Notes: generated by a model from the sequence alone, not told the origin. A stretch of 64,000 nucleotides of DNA from JASLQO01 sp002327525 (GCA_030744435.1 JASLQO010000020.1:1-64000); one strand, 5' to 3'; numbered from the stretch's first letter, positions 1 through 8,902 are shown. A program made the numbers and translations.

Positions 1-387
1 ACCGTTGGCGAGAACACTACAATCGAGTCAAACCTCATAGTTCGCTCGACTACCAGCCCCCCGCTTTATTTGAAGAGCGGGTGGCTTAATACTGTGGATT
101 TGTCTCTTTCCAACCGGACAAGATGCAGGGGAAAGGTCACGACTTCCACCGTGCCTTGCGGTTGCGCTCTCAACGCGCCGATGTCATTGGCAATCGCGCC
201 GGTGGCCGCCAGAGCCGCCCCGGCGGCTTCAGACGCTCGCAAGGGAGTGTCGAAGGCAGTTGCCTGAGCGCGGAAGTGTGTGCGGCCCGCCAGGTTGGGA
301 TGGCCCGTGGCTGAACCGAGTGTACGCGATGCTTGGGCAAAGGCCCTTTGGCTGGCGATACTCATGGACAGACCGGCCGTCGTCCGC
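1..387. other. gene-poor stretch at the left edge
   Basis: No convincing gene is seen here. A minus-strand open frame of about 100 codons (66 to 365 or 404) has coding-like composition but no recognisable motif, and it lies directly downstream of the luciferase-like gene. A six-base-pair hairpin (60-65 with 76-81, ten-base loop) is present but has no adjacent T-run, so it is not a clear terminator. The stretch may hold another decayed gene, which I cannot identify. Confidence 0.35.
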
Positions 388-1410
388 TCAGCTGCCGAGC
401 ACAAGTTCAGCGACCGCCTCGAGTTCGGTCGCTGAACGTGCGGAAATGTTGAGCGAGGTGACGGGCGTCTCGCGCCAGGCCTGCACTCGTTCGCGGATGC
501 GCTCTTTCGGTCCGACCAGCGAGATCTCGTCCGCCAGCGCGTCGGGTACGGCCAGCACGGCTTCCTCCTTGCGTCCGGCGAGATACAGTTCCTGTACCTT
601 GTCGGCTTCTCCCTCGAAGCCCATGCGACCGACCAGTTCCTTGTGGAAGTTCCGCTGCCTGGCGCCCATACCGCCGATGTAGAGTCCGAGCATCTGTTTC
701 ACGGGCAGGAGCCCCTGCTCCAGATCGTCCGTGACGTTCACCACTACACCCTGGGAGATTTCGAAATCGGGCTTTGCGTTTGAGAGCGAGGGCTCGTAGA
801 CCTCCTGTCGGAACGGCGAGTAGTACAGGGGCAGCCAACCATCCGCGATTTCAGCGGTCATGGCCACGTTCTTCGGGCCCTCGGCACCGAGGAATATGGG
901 CAAGTCCGCGCGCAACGGGTGCACGATGGACTTCAATGGCTTGCCGAGTCCCCAGGCACCGTCTCCTGTGTAGGGCAGCGGGTAGTGCTCTCCTTCGTTG
1001 TGTACGCCTTCCTTCCGTGCGAGCACCTGCCGGATGATGGAGATGTACTCGCGGGTTCGTGCCAGCGGTTTGGAGAAAGGAGCGCCATACCAGCCCTCCA
1101 CTACCTGTGGGCCGGATACGCCAAGGCCGAGAATCAAACGCCCGCCCGACATGTAATCGAGGGTCATGGCCGCCATGGCCATGGCGGTTGGTGCGCGCGC
1201 GGATATCTGACAGATGCCCGTGCCGAGACGTATCTTCTCGGTCTGGGCACCGATCCAGGCGAGCGGCGTGAGGGCGTCCGAGCCGTAGGCCTCGGCGGTC
1301 CATACCGAGTCGTAGCCCAGCTTCTCGGCGTGTTGCACCAACGGCACCAGATTACTCGGCGGCTGCGCGCCCCAGTAGCCCAGCATCAGTCCGAGTTTCA
1401 GATCTTTCAT
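388..1410 (-). CDS. LLM-class (luciferase-like) F420-type oxidoreductase
   Basis: A 340-residue TIM-barrel flavin/deazaflavin oxidoreductase of the luciferase-like monooxygenase family, closest in feel to the Rv3520c type. The opening MKDLKLGLMLGYWG forms the first beta strand. The family stretch GGRLILGLGVSGPQV (about residues 100-114) contacts the cofactor phosphate, and the C-terminal helices read DEISLVGPKERIRERV. I start at the ATG at 1410 rather than further upstream because the family begins at this MKDLKLG segment and the longer frame adds arginine- and cysteine-rich residues unlike the family. The substrate is unknown; homologues act on F420 or FMN in lipid, steroid or xenobiotic metabolism. 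A second family member lies at 58439-59350. Confidence 0.85.
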   Translation of the reverse strand: MKDLKLGLMLGYWGAQPPSNLVPLVQHAEKLGYDSVWTAEAYGSDALTPLAWIGAQTEKIRLGTGICQISARAPTAMAMAAMTLDYMSGGRLILGLGVSGPQVVEGWYGAPFSKPLARTREYISIIRQVLARKEGVHNEGEHYPLPYTGDGAWGLGKPLKSIVHPLRADLPIFLGAEGPKNVAMTAEIADGWLPLYYSPFRQEVYEPSLSNAKPDFEISQGVVVNVTDDLEQGLLPVKQMLGLYIGGMGARQRNFHKELVGRMGFEGEADKVQELYLAGRKEEAVLAVPDALADEISLVGPKERIRERVQAWRETPVTSLNISARSATELEAVAELVLGS

Positions 1411-1547
1411 GTCTCGCTCCGCGGGTCGGTAGGTCGTGATGCCCGGGTCATGCTCCGCGAGTGCGGGATGTGGGTCAATGCATTTCCTGCAACCGCCGCA
1501 GCGCGCGTTCGAGATCCGGATTCTGGTCGAGAATCGCGGCCATCGCA

Positions 1548-1750
1548 TCACCCTGGTGCAGCAGAAGGTCGACGGTCAGGAGATTGCCATTGCCCCCGAG
1601 GAGACCTCGGAGGCGAGGATCGTGGATCTGATGGAGGCACTGAAGGCGTCTGTCGGTGCATCGAAGGCGGGTGCGAAGAAGGCGAAGCGAAAACCGGCCG
1701 CCCGTGCCAAAAAGACAACTTCCGGGTCCCGCAAAAGCAAGCAGGCGTAG
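1548..1750 (+). pseudogene. ku: C-terminal remnant of bacterial Ku (NHEJ end-binding protein)
   Basis: About 65 codons match only the end of bacterial Ku. They include the VDGQEIAIAPEE segment, then RIVDLMEALKASVGA (Ku homologues have VVDLMEALRASL-like sequence), then a lysine/alanine-rich basic tail as in many bacterial Ku proteins. The whole N-terminal beta-barrel, about 200 residues, is absent, and upstream codons in the frame do not resemble Ku. At the junction (about 1547) the opposite strand carries a coding-like tail ending ILDQNPDLERALRRLQEMH with a stop at 1475, which looks like the end of another lost gene. A deletion or rearrangement therefore fused two gene ends. No LigD is visible in the window. 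Confidence 0.65.
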
Positions 1751-1784
1751 CACGCACCAAACGGCTCCTCTACAATAGCCGCCG

Positions 1785-2603
1785 ATGAGTGGTTACAGTA
1801 CTCGAGAAGTCGCGGACCTCATCGGCATGAAGCCGGACCAGGTGCGTCACTATGTGAGGCGGGATCTTTTGGATCCGCATCGTGGCGAGCGCGGCGAATT
1901 CCGCTTCACCTTTCAGGATGTGGTGCTGCTGCGAACCGCCAAGTCTCTGCTCGATGCTCAGGTCACCACCCGTAAAGCCTACAAGGTGTTGCTCAAGCTC
2001 AAGAGTGAGCTGAGTCACGCAGGTCCGTTGTCCTCGGTGAAGATATTTGCCGATGGCAGCAACGTGGTCGTGCGCGACGACAATCGCGTCTGGGATGCGG
2101 AATCCGGCCAGGGTCACATCGACTTCTCGGTGCAGGAGCTGGCCGACAACGTGGCCAGCCTCGCCAATCGCAATCTCGTCATCGCGAAAGAAGCGGACGC
2201 GCTGGACAGCGACGAGTGGTACAACCTCGGGCTCGATCTCGAGGAAGTGGATCCCGAGAAGGCGCCGGACGCCTACCGCAAGGCTCTTGAGCTTGAGCCG
2301 CGCAACGCCGACGCCCACGTCAATCTGGGCCGCCTCTGTCAGCTAAAAGGTGATCTGAAACGCGCCAAACGACATTACCAGATGGCGCTCGAGGCGGTGG
2401 ACAACCACCAACTCGCGCACTACAACCTGGGCACATTGTTCGACGAACTGGATGAAGTGGGACAAGCCTGCTCCTACTACCTCAAAGCGCCGGATGTTCC
2501 CGATGCCCACTATAATCTCTCAAGAATCTATGAGCTCGAGGGAGATGAGGTGTCGGCCTTGCGGCACATGCGCGAGTACCGGCAGATGCTGGACGAGGGT
2601 TAA
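1785..2603 (+). CDS. MerR-type HTH protein with C-terminal TPR repeats
   Basis: 272 residues. The N-terminus (about 1-70) is a MerR-like winged helix: STREVADLIGMKPDQVRHYV followed by FRFTFQDVVLLRTAKSL, where the second part is the wing and following helix. After a linker, residues about 145-265 form tetratricopeptide repeats, for example DEWYNLGLDLEEVDPEKAPD, ALELEPRNADAHVNLGRL and DNHQLAHYNLGTLFDELDE. Instead of the usual small-molecule or metal sensor domain of MerR proteins, the effector half is a protein-interaction scaffold, so it probably responds to a partner protein. It follows the Ku remnant by 35 bases, which may reflect an ancestral pairing. Its targets are unknown. Confidence 0.8.
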   Translation: MSGYSTREVADLIGMKPDQVRHYVRRDLLDPHRGERGEFRFTFQDVVLLRTAKSLLDAQVTTRKAYKVLLKLKSELSHAGPLSSVKIFADGSNVVVRDDNRVWDAESGQGHIDFSVQELADNVASLANRNLVIAKEADALDSDEWYNLGLDLEEVDPEKAPDAYRKALELEPRNADAHVNLGRLCQLKGDLKRAKRHYQMALEAVDNHQLAHYNLGTLFDELDEVGQACSYYLKAPDVPDAHYNLSRIYELEGDEVSALRHMREYRQMLDEG

Positions 2604-2639
2604 CCTTTTGCCTGTCGCGCGCGAAGCGCACTAGTAGGT

Positions 2640-3430
2640 ATAAGACCGTTCGAGGAGCGTTGCGGCGTCGATGTCGCCGCGCTGGCTGGCTCGCACGTGG
2701 TCCATTTGGAAGACGCAATACTCTGTCTCGGAAGGTTTGCTCAGTTTCAGGATCTGGTAATGTTCGCTGCTGAGCGATTGGAGCGAGATTCGTAGTCACA
2801 GACAGCTTCCGCGGCGACTTCGCGCAGTACCAGGGCACTCGATGCGGAGGAGGTCTGGCGTGAATTGCTCGAAGCTACCTCCTTGAGCAGGCGGTACTGC
2901 CCGTCGATACCTGCTCTTCGTTTTCGCACGGTTCTTCCTCCCTGGCGCGTACCATGGCACGCCGGTCACGGCGAAGATCCGCGTAGATGTCACGACGTTG
3001 GTCGCGTAACTCTCGCTGTTCGTTGCGCAGCTCGCCAAGCGCCTCCAGTTCCTCCGGCGCATAGGGGGCTATGGTGATATCGAGCTGTTCGATGATGTCC
3101 TGCACCATTTCAGGAATATCCGCCAGTGAATCGAGGTCGGCGCTTATCTGCAGATCGGAATTGCGGCGTTTCACCGACACCCAGCTTGCAGATACGTCCA
3201 TGAATATGAGCACGCCCCGTCGTGCCAGATAGCCACTCTCGACATTGGACACCCTGAGGGTGTCCCGCAGGGTTCTGCGCATCGACGAGCTGATCGCCTC
3301 CTCGGCAACCGCCACCTTTCGCTGCAGCACGGCCAGATCATCGACTTCCCGGGCGTCAACCGGCGGGGTGCCAAATGGGGTTACGACCGCACAGAGCAAG
3401 ACGATGGGCGAGAAGATACGCCTGATTGCA
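2640..3430 (-). pseudogene. decayed exported protein, last gene of an ECF sigma operon
   Basis: Read on the minus strand, this is one protein broken by at least two frameshifts. The N-terminal part has a signal-like stretch FSPIVLLCAVVTPFGTPPVDA, then coiled-coil and charged segments such as LAVLQRKVAVAEEA and LRNEQRELRDQRRDI. The frame shifts near 2915 into GQYRLLKEVASSNSRQ and again near 2790 into LSSEHYQILKLSKPSETE, ending ATLLERSYTY before a TAG at 2640. No good start codon is left: ATC occupies the position after a GGGGAG Shine-Dalgarno-like run. It is probably the periplasmic partner of the adjacent sigma/anti-sigma pair. The function is unknown. Confidence 0.6.
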
Positions 3431-3794
3431 GTTTGCTCCCCGCATGTGCAGGCGGTTCATCCTCGTAGTCGATGTGTTCCACCCGATCGTAGCGTTCGTC
3501 GACGTGCTGCTGTCCCTGGATCTGATGCGCGATGATGTAGCGCAGGCTCTCCTCGGTTTCGATGGAGCGCCGGTCCATCTCCATCTTCAGGAGCTTCACT
3601 AGTGAGGACAATTCCTGCTCGCGCTGATCACGGCTGGCTTTCACAAGCGTCTCCGGCAGCACGGGGTCTTCTGCGGGTCGATAACTCACCGGCTGCGTGA
3701 TTCGTGTGGCGGAAGGCACGGTCAGCTGCACGGTATCCGCTAGCTTGAAGTAGATGACCACCACCATGATGGGTGCGGCAGCGCTAGCCAGGGT
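3381..3794 (-). pseudogene. C-terminal part of a membrane-anchored anti-sigma factor, fused to sigma remnant
   Basis: The frame opens with a transmembrane stretch, LASAAAPIMVVVIYFKLADT, followed by a periplasmic-type region rich in glutamine and charged residues (LPETLVKASRDQREQELSSL, then ESLRYIIAHQIQ). This architecture fits the anti-sigma factor that normally follows an ECF sigma gene. The N-terminal cytoplasmic sigma-binding domain is missing. Its place is taken directly by the N-terminal half of the sigma factor, so a deletion removed the end of one gene and the start of the next. The identification rests on context and topology rather than a diagnostic motif. Confidence 0.5.
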
Positions 3795-3994
3795 TGGTAA
3801 CGCGCGAGATTGCGGTGCACGCCGACGAAGACCTCCTGCATGAGATTCAGGGCATCATTGGGATGACCGACCATCCTGAGCGCATAGTTTTACACACGTT
3901 GCTCATACCGCTTCACCAGGTTCGTCCAGGCATTGTTGGACCCCGTCGGCGCGCGCGCAACGAGCTTTTCGTCCGGAGCCGTCGTCCCAAGCAT
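3795..3994 (-). pseudogene. N-terminal remnant of an ECF (sigma-70 region 2) sigma factor
   Basis: From the ATG at 3994 the frame reads WTNLVKRYEQRV, a TAA stop (3890-3892), then NYALRMVGHPNDALNLMQEV and FVGVHRNLARYQPW. This is the region 2 signature of ECF sigma factors: the core-binding helix with the conserved tyrosine, and the DA...MQEVF motif. The stop replaces the tyrosine codon normally found after QRV. Region 4 (DNA -35 recognition) is absent because the sequence joins straight into an anti-sigma transmembrane segment at about 3795. The stress regulator is therefore lost, together with the two genes that follow it. Confidence 0.7.
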
Positions 3995-4074
3995 TACCTG
4001 ACCCAGATTCGTTGATTACTTATGTCGCTCGCGATTGGCAAAAATTTTGCCTGCGTACGGGCATTGTGCGTGCG

Positions 4075-6168
4075 TCAATCGACCTGGATCACCGGGATCA
4101 GATCGATTGGGGCCTTGCGGCGGCCCCAGAGAATCAGTGCCGTGAAGCAGAGAGCCGCCAGTGCCAGGGCGGCCAGCAGCGTGAGCCCCGCGGTCAGCGG
4201 ATCGGATGTGGAGGTTGCGAGAATGCCGGCCTGGTAGCAGATGACCGCCACGGCGTAGGCCATCACCAGCGACCAGGTGGTTGAAAACACCGCCCAGAAT
4301 GCGCCGATCTCCTTGTAGATTGCCCCCGCGGTGGCTACACAGGGCATATACAACAGGATGAACAGCAGGTAGCTGAATGCGCCCAGCTCGCCATGGAACA
4401 GCTGTTGCATCACACCGATGGTATCGATGGCCACCTCCTGTTCTTCGGCTGCGTCCGCCACGTCCTCGAACTCCACGGCACTCAGACCCAGGGGGTCGCT
4501 CAGTTGAGCGGAGAGATCGGTGAGGTTGGCGGGAACGCTGGCGAGGGCCTCACCAAGCAATCCGCTTATCGTGATCGCTTCCTCCTGCTGTACGGGGGAA
4601 TACAATGCATCGAGCGTTCCGACCACGACTTCCTTGGCGAACACGCCGGTGAAGATGCCGACCGTTGCGGGCCAGTTGTCCTCGTCGATTCCCATCGGGG
4701 CGAATGCGGGTGTAATGGTCTTACCGATGGCGGCAAGTATCGATTTGTCGGTGTCCTCGTTGCCCACGCTCCCATCGCTGCCGATGGAGTTCATCACGTT
4801 GATGACGACCACCACCGCTACGATGGCCTTGCCCGCCCGTTCGACGAATCCGCGCAGACGCTGCCAGGCGTGCGTGACGAGTCCCCTGAACGTCGGCCTG
4901 TGGTAGCTCGGCAGTTCCATCAGGAACACTCCGGGCTCCGAGGCGATGAGGAATCGCCTCGTGACGAGGGCCGACAGCACAGCCACGGCGATGCCGATGA
5001 GGTACAGAGCAAACACCACGTTCTGCCCGTTCGAGGGGAAGAATGCAGCTGCGAACAGGGCATAAACGGTCAAGCGGGCGCCGCACGACATGTAAGGCGC
5101 CATGATGGTGGTGAGAATCCGGTCGGGTTGATTGTCGAGCGTGCGGGTCGCCATGACAGCGGGGACATTGCAGCCGAAGCCGACGATCAGCGGTACGAAA
5201 CACTTACCGGGCAAACCCATAGCGCGCATCAGGCGATCGATAATGAAAGCGACGCGTACCATGTAGCCAGAATCCTCCAGGAAGGCGAGCGCAAGAAGTA
5301 AACAACCGATCACGGGGATGAAGGTGGCGACCAACTGGATGCCCCCGCCGACGCCATCGGCGAGAAACACCACCAGCCACTGGGGAAGCGACAGCCACTG
5401 AAAGGCGATGCGGGGTATCTCGACAAACAGGGCCTGAGCGGTGAGATCGAAGAAGTCGATGAACGCTGAACCCACATTGATGGAAAACATGAACATCAGG
5501 TACATCGCACCGAGGAATAGCGGAAAGGCCAGATAGCGATTCAGCACGATGGCATCGATGCGATCAGTAAGGCTCCGCTCCGTCTCGTGTTCACTGACGC
5601 AGGCGTTCACGAGTGTGTCGATTTCGCTGTACACGCGTCTCGGATCATCGCTCGTAGCATCGGTCGGCGACGGTGGCAACGGGGGTGTCGCGATGGCGTC
5701 ACGCAACACGTCGATGCCCTCGCTACGGGAAGCGATCAGTGGTATCACGGGGCAGCCGAGGTGCTCCGAGAGGGTATCGACATCGATGTCCAGGCCCGCG
5801 CTCTTCGCGGCATCCATCATGTTGAGCGCAACGATGACCGGTATCTGGTGTTCCAGTAGTTCTCGGGTGAGGTACAAACCACGGCGCAGCGTGGTGGCGT
5901 CCAGCACGTTCACGAGAATTTCGGCTTCTTCCCCGGCGATGTACTGTCGGGCGATCAGCTCGTCTATTGCGTCCCCCGCCGCTCTTAGGCTGTACGTGCC
6001 TGGTAGGTCCACCACTTCCACCTCGCCCCCTGCGTGGTGGTAGTGACCCGTCTTGCGCTCCACGGTGACCCCTGGCCAGTTACCGACGCGCTGGTGCGTG
6101 CCGGTGAGTGCGTTGAAGACGGTTGTCTTGCCGCTATTGGGATTGCCGATCAGGGCGATACGGGTCAC
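4075..6168 (-). CDS. feoB: ferrous iron transporter FeoB
   Basis: 697 residues. The N-terminal G domain shows GNPNSGKTTVFNALTG (P-loop), DLPGTYSL (G3) and NMMD (G4), followed by the helical GDI-like domain. The membrane half has the two Gate regions, including PLIVGFGCNVPAVMATRTLD and PYMSCGARLTVYALFAAAFF, with conserved cysteines. It moves Fe2+ across the inner membrane, coupled to nucleotide hydrolysis. It is shorter than the E. coli protein (773 residues) but complete. The start overlaps feoA by four bases (ATGA), and fur lies just upstream, so iron uptake and its repressor are co-transcribed. Confidence 0.97.
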   Translation of the reverse strand: MTRIALIGNPNSGKTTVFNALTGTHQRVGNWPGVTVERKTGHYHHAGGEVEVVDLPGTYSLRAAGDAIDELIARQYIAGEEAEILVNVLDATTLRRGLYLTRELLEHQIPVIVALNMMDAAKSAGLDIDVDTLSEHLGCPVIPLIASRSEGIDVLRDAIATPPLPPSPTDATSDDPRRVYSEIDTLVNACVSEHETERSLTDRIDAIVLNRYLAFPLFLGAMYLMFMFSINVGSAFIDFFDLTAQALFVEIPRIAFQWLSLPQWLVVFLADGVGGGIQLVATFIPVIGCLLLALAFLEDSGYMVRVAFIIDRLMRAMGLPGKCFVPLIVGFGCNVPAVMATRTLDNQPDRILTTIMAPYMSCGARLTVYALFAAAFFPSNGQNVVFALYLIGIAVAVLSALVTRRFLIASEPGVFLMELPSYHRPTFRGLVTHAWQRLRGFVERAGKAIVAVVVVINVMNSIGSDGSVGNEDTDKSILAAIGKTITPAFAPMGIDEDNWPATVGIFTGVFAKEVVVGTLDALYSPVQQEEAITISGLLGEALASVPANLTDLSAQLSDPLGLSAVEFEDVADAAEEQEVAIDTIGVMQQLFHGELGAFSYLLFILLYMPCVATAGAIYKEIGAFWAVFSTTWSLVMAYAVAVICYQAGILATSTSDPLTAGLTLLAALALAALCFTALILWGRRKAPIDLIPVIQVD

Positions 6169-6407
6169 TGCACGCTCTCCGTGCCGAGCCTGAGATCTTT
6201 TGCTTCCGCCGGGCGCAGTGCCAGGGAAAAGCCACGGAAGCGGATCTGCACCGGATCGCCGAGAGGGGCGGTACGCAACAGGGTGATCCGCGTTCCCGGG
6301 ATCAGGCCGAGGTGTTCCAGGCGTTGAACGTACTGAGAATCATTTGCGTATCCGAGGACGTAAGCGGACTGGCCGACCCGCAGGTCGCTGATCGTGAGAT
6401 GGGGCAT
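6165..6407 (-). CDS. feoA: FeoA, SH3-like accessory protein of ferrous iron uptake
   Basis: 80 residues with the FeoA SH3-like fold: MPHLTISDLRVGQSAYVLGY, then LEHLGLIPGTRITLLRTAPL and the closing DPVQIRFRGFSLALRPAEA. It is a cytoplasmic helper thought to stimulate or assemble FeoB. Its stop overlaps the feoB start, and its ATG overlaps the fur stop codon, so translation of all three is coupled. No FeoC is visible. Confidence 0.93.
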   Translation of the reverse strand: MPHLTISDLRVGQSAYVLGYANDSQYVQRLEHLGLIPGTRITLLRTAPLGDPVQIRFRGFSLALRPAEAKDLRLGTESVQ

Positions 6408-6808
6408 CAGGTCTTCTTGCGAACGTAGAGCACCAGTTCGTGATCGACCAGCTGGTATCCGTGCTCCTCCGCGATTTTACGTTGCAGGGCCTCGATACGG
6501 TCACTCATGAACTCCACGACTCTACCCGTGTCCACGTCCACCATGTGGTCGTGATGCACGCCGGGAGCCAGTTCGTAAACGGAGTGGCCGTCGTCGAAGT
6601 TGTGCCGTTCTACGATACCGGCTGACTCGAACTGTGTCAGAACCCGGTACACGGTGGCGAGCCCCACCGACTCGTCCTGATCTATGAAGTGCTTGTACAC
6701 ATCCTCCGCTGACAGATGGTGCGGTTCGGCGCTCTCGAGTACCTCCAACACTTTCAGCCGGGGCAGGGTGAGCTTGAGTCCCGCGCGTTTGAGATCTGTA
6801 CCGGGCAA
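6407..6808 (-). CDS. fur: ferric uptake regulator Fur
   Basis: 133 residues. The winged-helix DNA-binding domain shows LKLTLPRLKVLEVLESAEP and SVGLATVYRVLTQFESAGIV. The dimerisation/metal domain shows HHDHMVDVDTGRVVEF, ending VLYVRKKT as in Pseudomonas-type Fur. The CxxC pair that holds structural zinc in E. coli Fur is absent: the positions read DVDTG. It represses iron uptake genes when loaded with Fe2+. It is the first gene of fur-feoA-feoB, a direct feedback arrangement, whereas in E. coli fur stands apart from feoABC. Confidence 0.95.
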   Translation of the reverse strand: MPGTDLKRAGLKLTLPRLKVLEVLESAEPHHLSAEDVYKHFIDQDESVGLATVYRVLTQFESAGIVERHNFDDGHSVYELAPGVHHDHMVDVDTGRVVEFMSDRIEALQRKIAEEHGYQLVDHELVLYVRKKT

Positions 6809-6908
6809 GAGGGTTCCTGATCGGGAAGGAAAAAGCGGACCCTAGCCGAGTCTGGTGGCTGATACAATGGCTGGTCCTGTTACGGGAGAGACACCATGAG
6901 AGGGGCAT

Positions 6909-8111
6909 ATGCTGAATCTGACCATTCCTGAACACATTCGTCCACTGAGAGAGCGCGTGCTCGGATTCATCGAGCAGGAAGTCTATCCCGTGGAAGCCGA
7001 CCTGGTGACAGACAAGGTCGGCTCCCGACGCGGCGATATGCTGCGGGGACTCATGGACAAGGCCAAGGGGCAGGGTCTGTGGGCGCTCGGCCATCCGGAG
7101 GAAATCGGCGGTGGCGGGCTGCCGTTCATGGACTACGTGTTCGTCAACGAAGTGGTGGGCCGGTCCGAGATTGCTATGGTCGCACTCGGCACCCACTCGT
7201 TGCAGGACTCCATAATGTTGCATCGTTACGCCAGTGACGAATGGCGTGACAAGTATCTGAAGCCGCTGGTGGACGGGGAAGTGTTCCCGAGCTTCGGCAT
7301 GACGGAACCGGGTGTCGCGAGCTCCGATCCCACACAACTTCAAACCCGGGCGGTGCTCGAGGGTGACGAATGGGTCATCAACGGACGAAAGTGGTTCACA
7401 TCCGGAGCCGGGACGGCCGCCTACACGACAGCCATGGTGCGTACCGAGGATGAGGAAACACCGGATCATTCGGCTTTTTCCATGATCGTGGTGCCGACGG
7501 ATACGCCCGGCTACAACATCATTCGGGACGTGAAGGTGATGGGGCAGGCCGAGGGGCACTATGAGGTGGTTTACGACAACGTGCGCGTGCCGAAGGCGAA
7601 TCTCCTTGGCCCGCGCGGGCAGGGATTCAAGATCGCCCAGCAGCGTCTCGGCCCGGGACGGATTTTCCACTGCATGCGCTGGCTCGGCCAGGCACAGCGT
7701 GCGTTCGACCTGATGTGCGAGCGCGCCAATAATCGCGTTGCTTTCGGCAAGACGCTCGGCGAACACCAGCAGATTCAGAAGTTCGTTTTCGATTCGGCCG
7801 CGGAGATCCAGGCCAGCCGCCTGCTGACGTTACATGCGGCTCAGAAAATCGACGACGGTGATGAAGCGCGCGTGGAGATCGGGCTCATTAAGGTGTATGG
7901 GGCGTCGATGCTACACAATGTTATAGATCGCGCCATCCAGGTGCACGGCGCGCTCGGCGTCACCGAAGACACGCCTCTGGAGCGGATGTACCGCCATGCC
8001 CGGTTCGCGCGTATCTACGACGGTGCTGACGAGGTGCACGTGCAAAACACGGCACGCCGTGTTCTACGTCGCTATCAGAGCGGTGAAGGATTCGATTTCG
8101 GATTGCGTTGA
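6909..8111 (+). CDS. acyl-CoA dehydrogenase family protein
   Basis: 400 residues with the complete fold. The alpha-helical N-domain is residues 1-120. The beta-domain FAD signature FGMTEPGVASSDPTQLQTRA is followed by WVINGRKWFTSGAG. The C-domain shows GVTEDTPLERMYRHARFARI and YDGADEVHVQNTARRVL. It is an FAD enzyme introducing an alpha-beta double bond into an acyl-CoA, closest to the ACAD10/11-like group by length and the YDGADEVH ending. It starts at the ATG at 6909, preceded by a GAGAGGGG Shine-Dalgarno. The next gene, an SDR, overlaps its stop by one base. Confidence 0.92.
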   Translation: MLNLTIPEHIRPLRERVLGFIEQEVYPVEADLVTDKVGSRRGDMLRGLMDKAKGQGLWALGHPEEIGGGGLPFMDYVFVNEVVGRSEIAMVALGTHSLQDSIMLHRYASDEWRDKYLKPLVDGEVFPSFGMTEPGVASSDPTQLQTRAVLEGDEWVINGRKWFTSGAGTAAYTTAMVRTEDEETPDHSAFSMIVVPTDTPGYNIIRDVKVMGQAEGHYEVVYDNVRVPKANLLGPRGQGFKIAQQRLGPGRIFHCMRWLGQAQRAFDLMCERANNRVAFGKTLGEHQQIQKFVFDSAAEIQASRLLTLHAAQKIDDGDEARVEIGLIKVYGASMLHNVIDRAIQVHGALGVTEDTPLERMYRHARFARIYDGADEVHVQNTARRVLRRYQSGEGFDFGLR

Positions 8112-8902
8112 TGGCAGATCTCAGTTCGAAGGTGGCGGTGGTCACGGGCGGCAGCCGTGGCGTGGGTAAGGGTATCTGCGAGGGCCTGGCGGAAGCCGGA
8201 GCGACCATCTACCTGACGGGGCGCAGCCAGTCGTTTGATGACCTGCCCGCTGAGCGCACCATCCAGGCTACCGCGCGTCTGGTGGAGGAGCTCGGCGGTA
8301 AAGCCATTCCCGTGGCGGTGGATCACGACGACGACGACCAGGTGCGTGCGTTGTTCGATCGCGTAGCGAGCGAGCAGGGCCGTCTGGATGTACTGGTAAA
8401 CAACGTCTACAAGATTCCGCATCCTCCTGCCTGGGGCGGTGGCTTCTGGGAGCACCCCATATCGGTGTGGGATGATCAGTGTGGTGTGGGTCTGAGAGGC
8501 TACTACGTTGCCTCGGTGCTGGGTGCGCCCCTGATGGTAGCGAATCGCAGCGGTTTGATCGTGAACATTTCCTCGGGGGGCGGGGATACTTATGCGTTCA
8601 GCGCGTCGTACGGGGTGTGCAAAGCGGGCGTCGATCGCATGGCCCAGGATATGGCCATCGAGCTGAAGGCGCACCGGGTGGCGGCGCTGTCACTGAGACC
8701 CGGCGTGGTCAAGACCGAGTTCATTCTCGATGCGGTGGCAAGCGGGGCTGCACGGATGGATCTAGATACAGCGGAGTCGCCGCGTTTCACCGGACGCTGT
8801 ATTGCAGCTCTCGCGATGGATCCGGATGTCATGGAGAAGAGCGGTGGGATTTTCTCGGTGGCGCAGCTGTCGCGCGAATACCGGTTCCGGGATCTGGATT
8901 AG
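8111..8902 (+). CDS. short-chain dehydrogenase/reductase (DHRS1-like)
   Basis: 263 residues. The Rossmann motif VVTGGSRGVGKGI, the VLVNNVYK segment, and the catalytic Ser plus YGVCK (Tyr-x-x-x-Lys) are all visible, so it should be an active NAD(P)(H)-dependent alcohol/ketone oxidoreductase. The length and LSLRPGVVKTEF resemble the DHRS1-like group. I choose the ATG at 8111, which overlaps the dehydrogenase TGA, over the TTG three bases upstream. It is coupled to the acyl-CoA dehydrogenase, so it probably acts in the same acyl or steroid side-chain oxidation. The third gene of the row is a broken dienelactone hydrolase. Confidence 0.9.
   Translation: MADLSSKVAVVTGGSRGVGKGICEGLAEAGATIYLTGRSQSFDDLPAERTIQATARLVEELGGKAIPVAVDHDDDDQVRALFDRVASEQGRLDVLVNNVYKIPHPPAWGGGFWEHPISVWDDQCGVGLRGYYVASVLGAPLMVANRSGLIVNISSGGGDTYAFSASYGVCKAGVDRMAQDMAIELKAHRVAALSLRPGVVKTEFILDAVASGAARMDLDTAESPRFTGRCIAALAMDPDVMEKSGGIFSVAQLSREYRFRDLD

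Noticed and set aside
66..404. A 112-codon minus-strand frame downstream of the first luciferase-like gene.
   Set aside because: No motif, unclear start and no ribosome site. It may be a remnant, but evidence is not enough to call a gene.
919..1788. Long plus-strand frame of 289 codons.
   Set aside because: Antisense to the luciferase-like gene and, at its end, out of frame with the Ku remnant; composition is that of a shadow.
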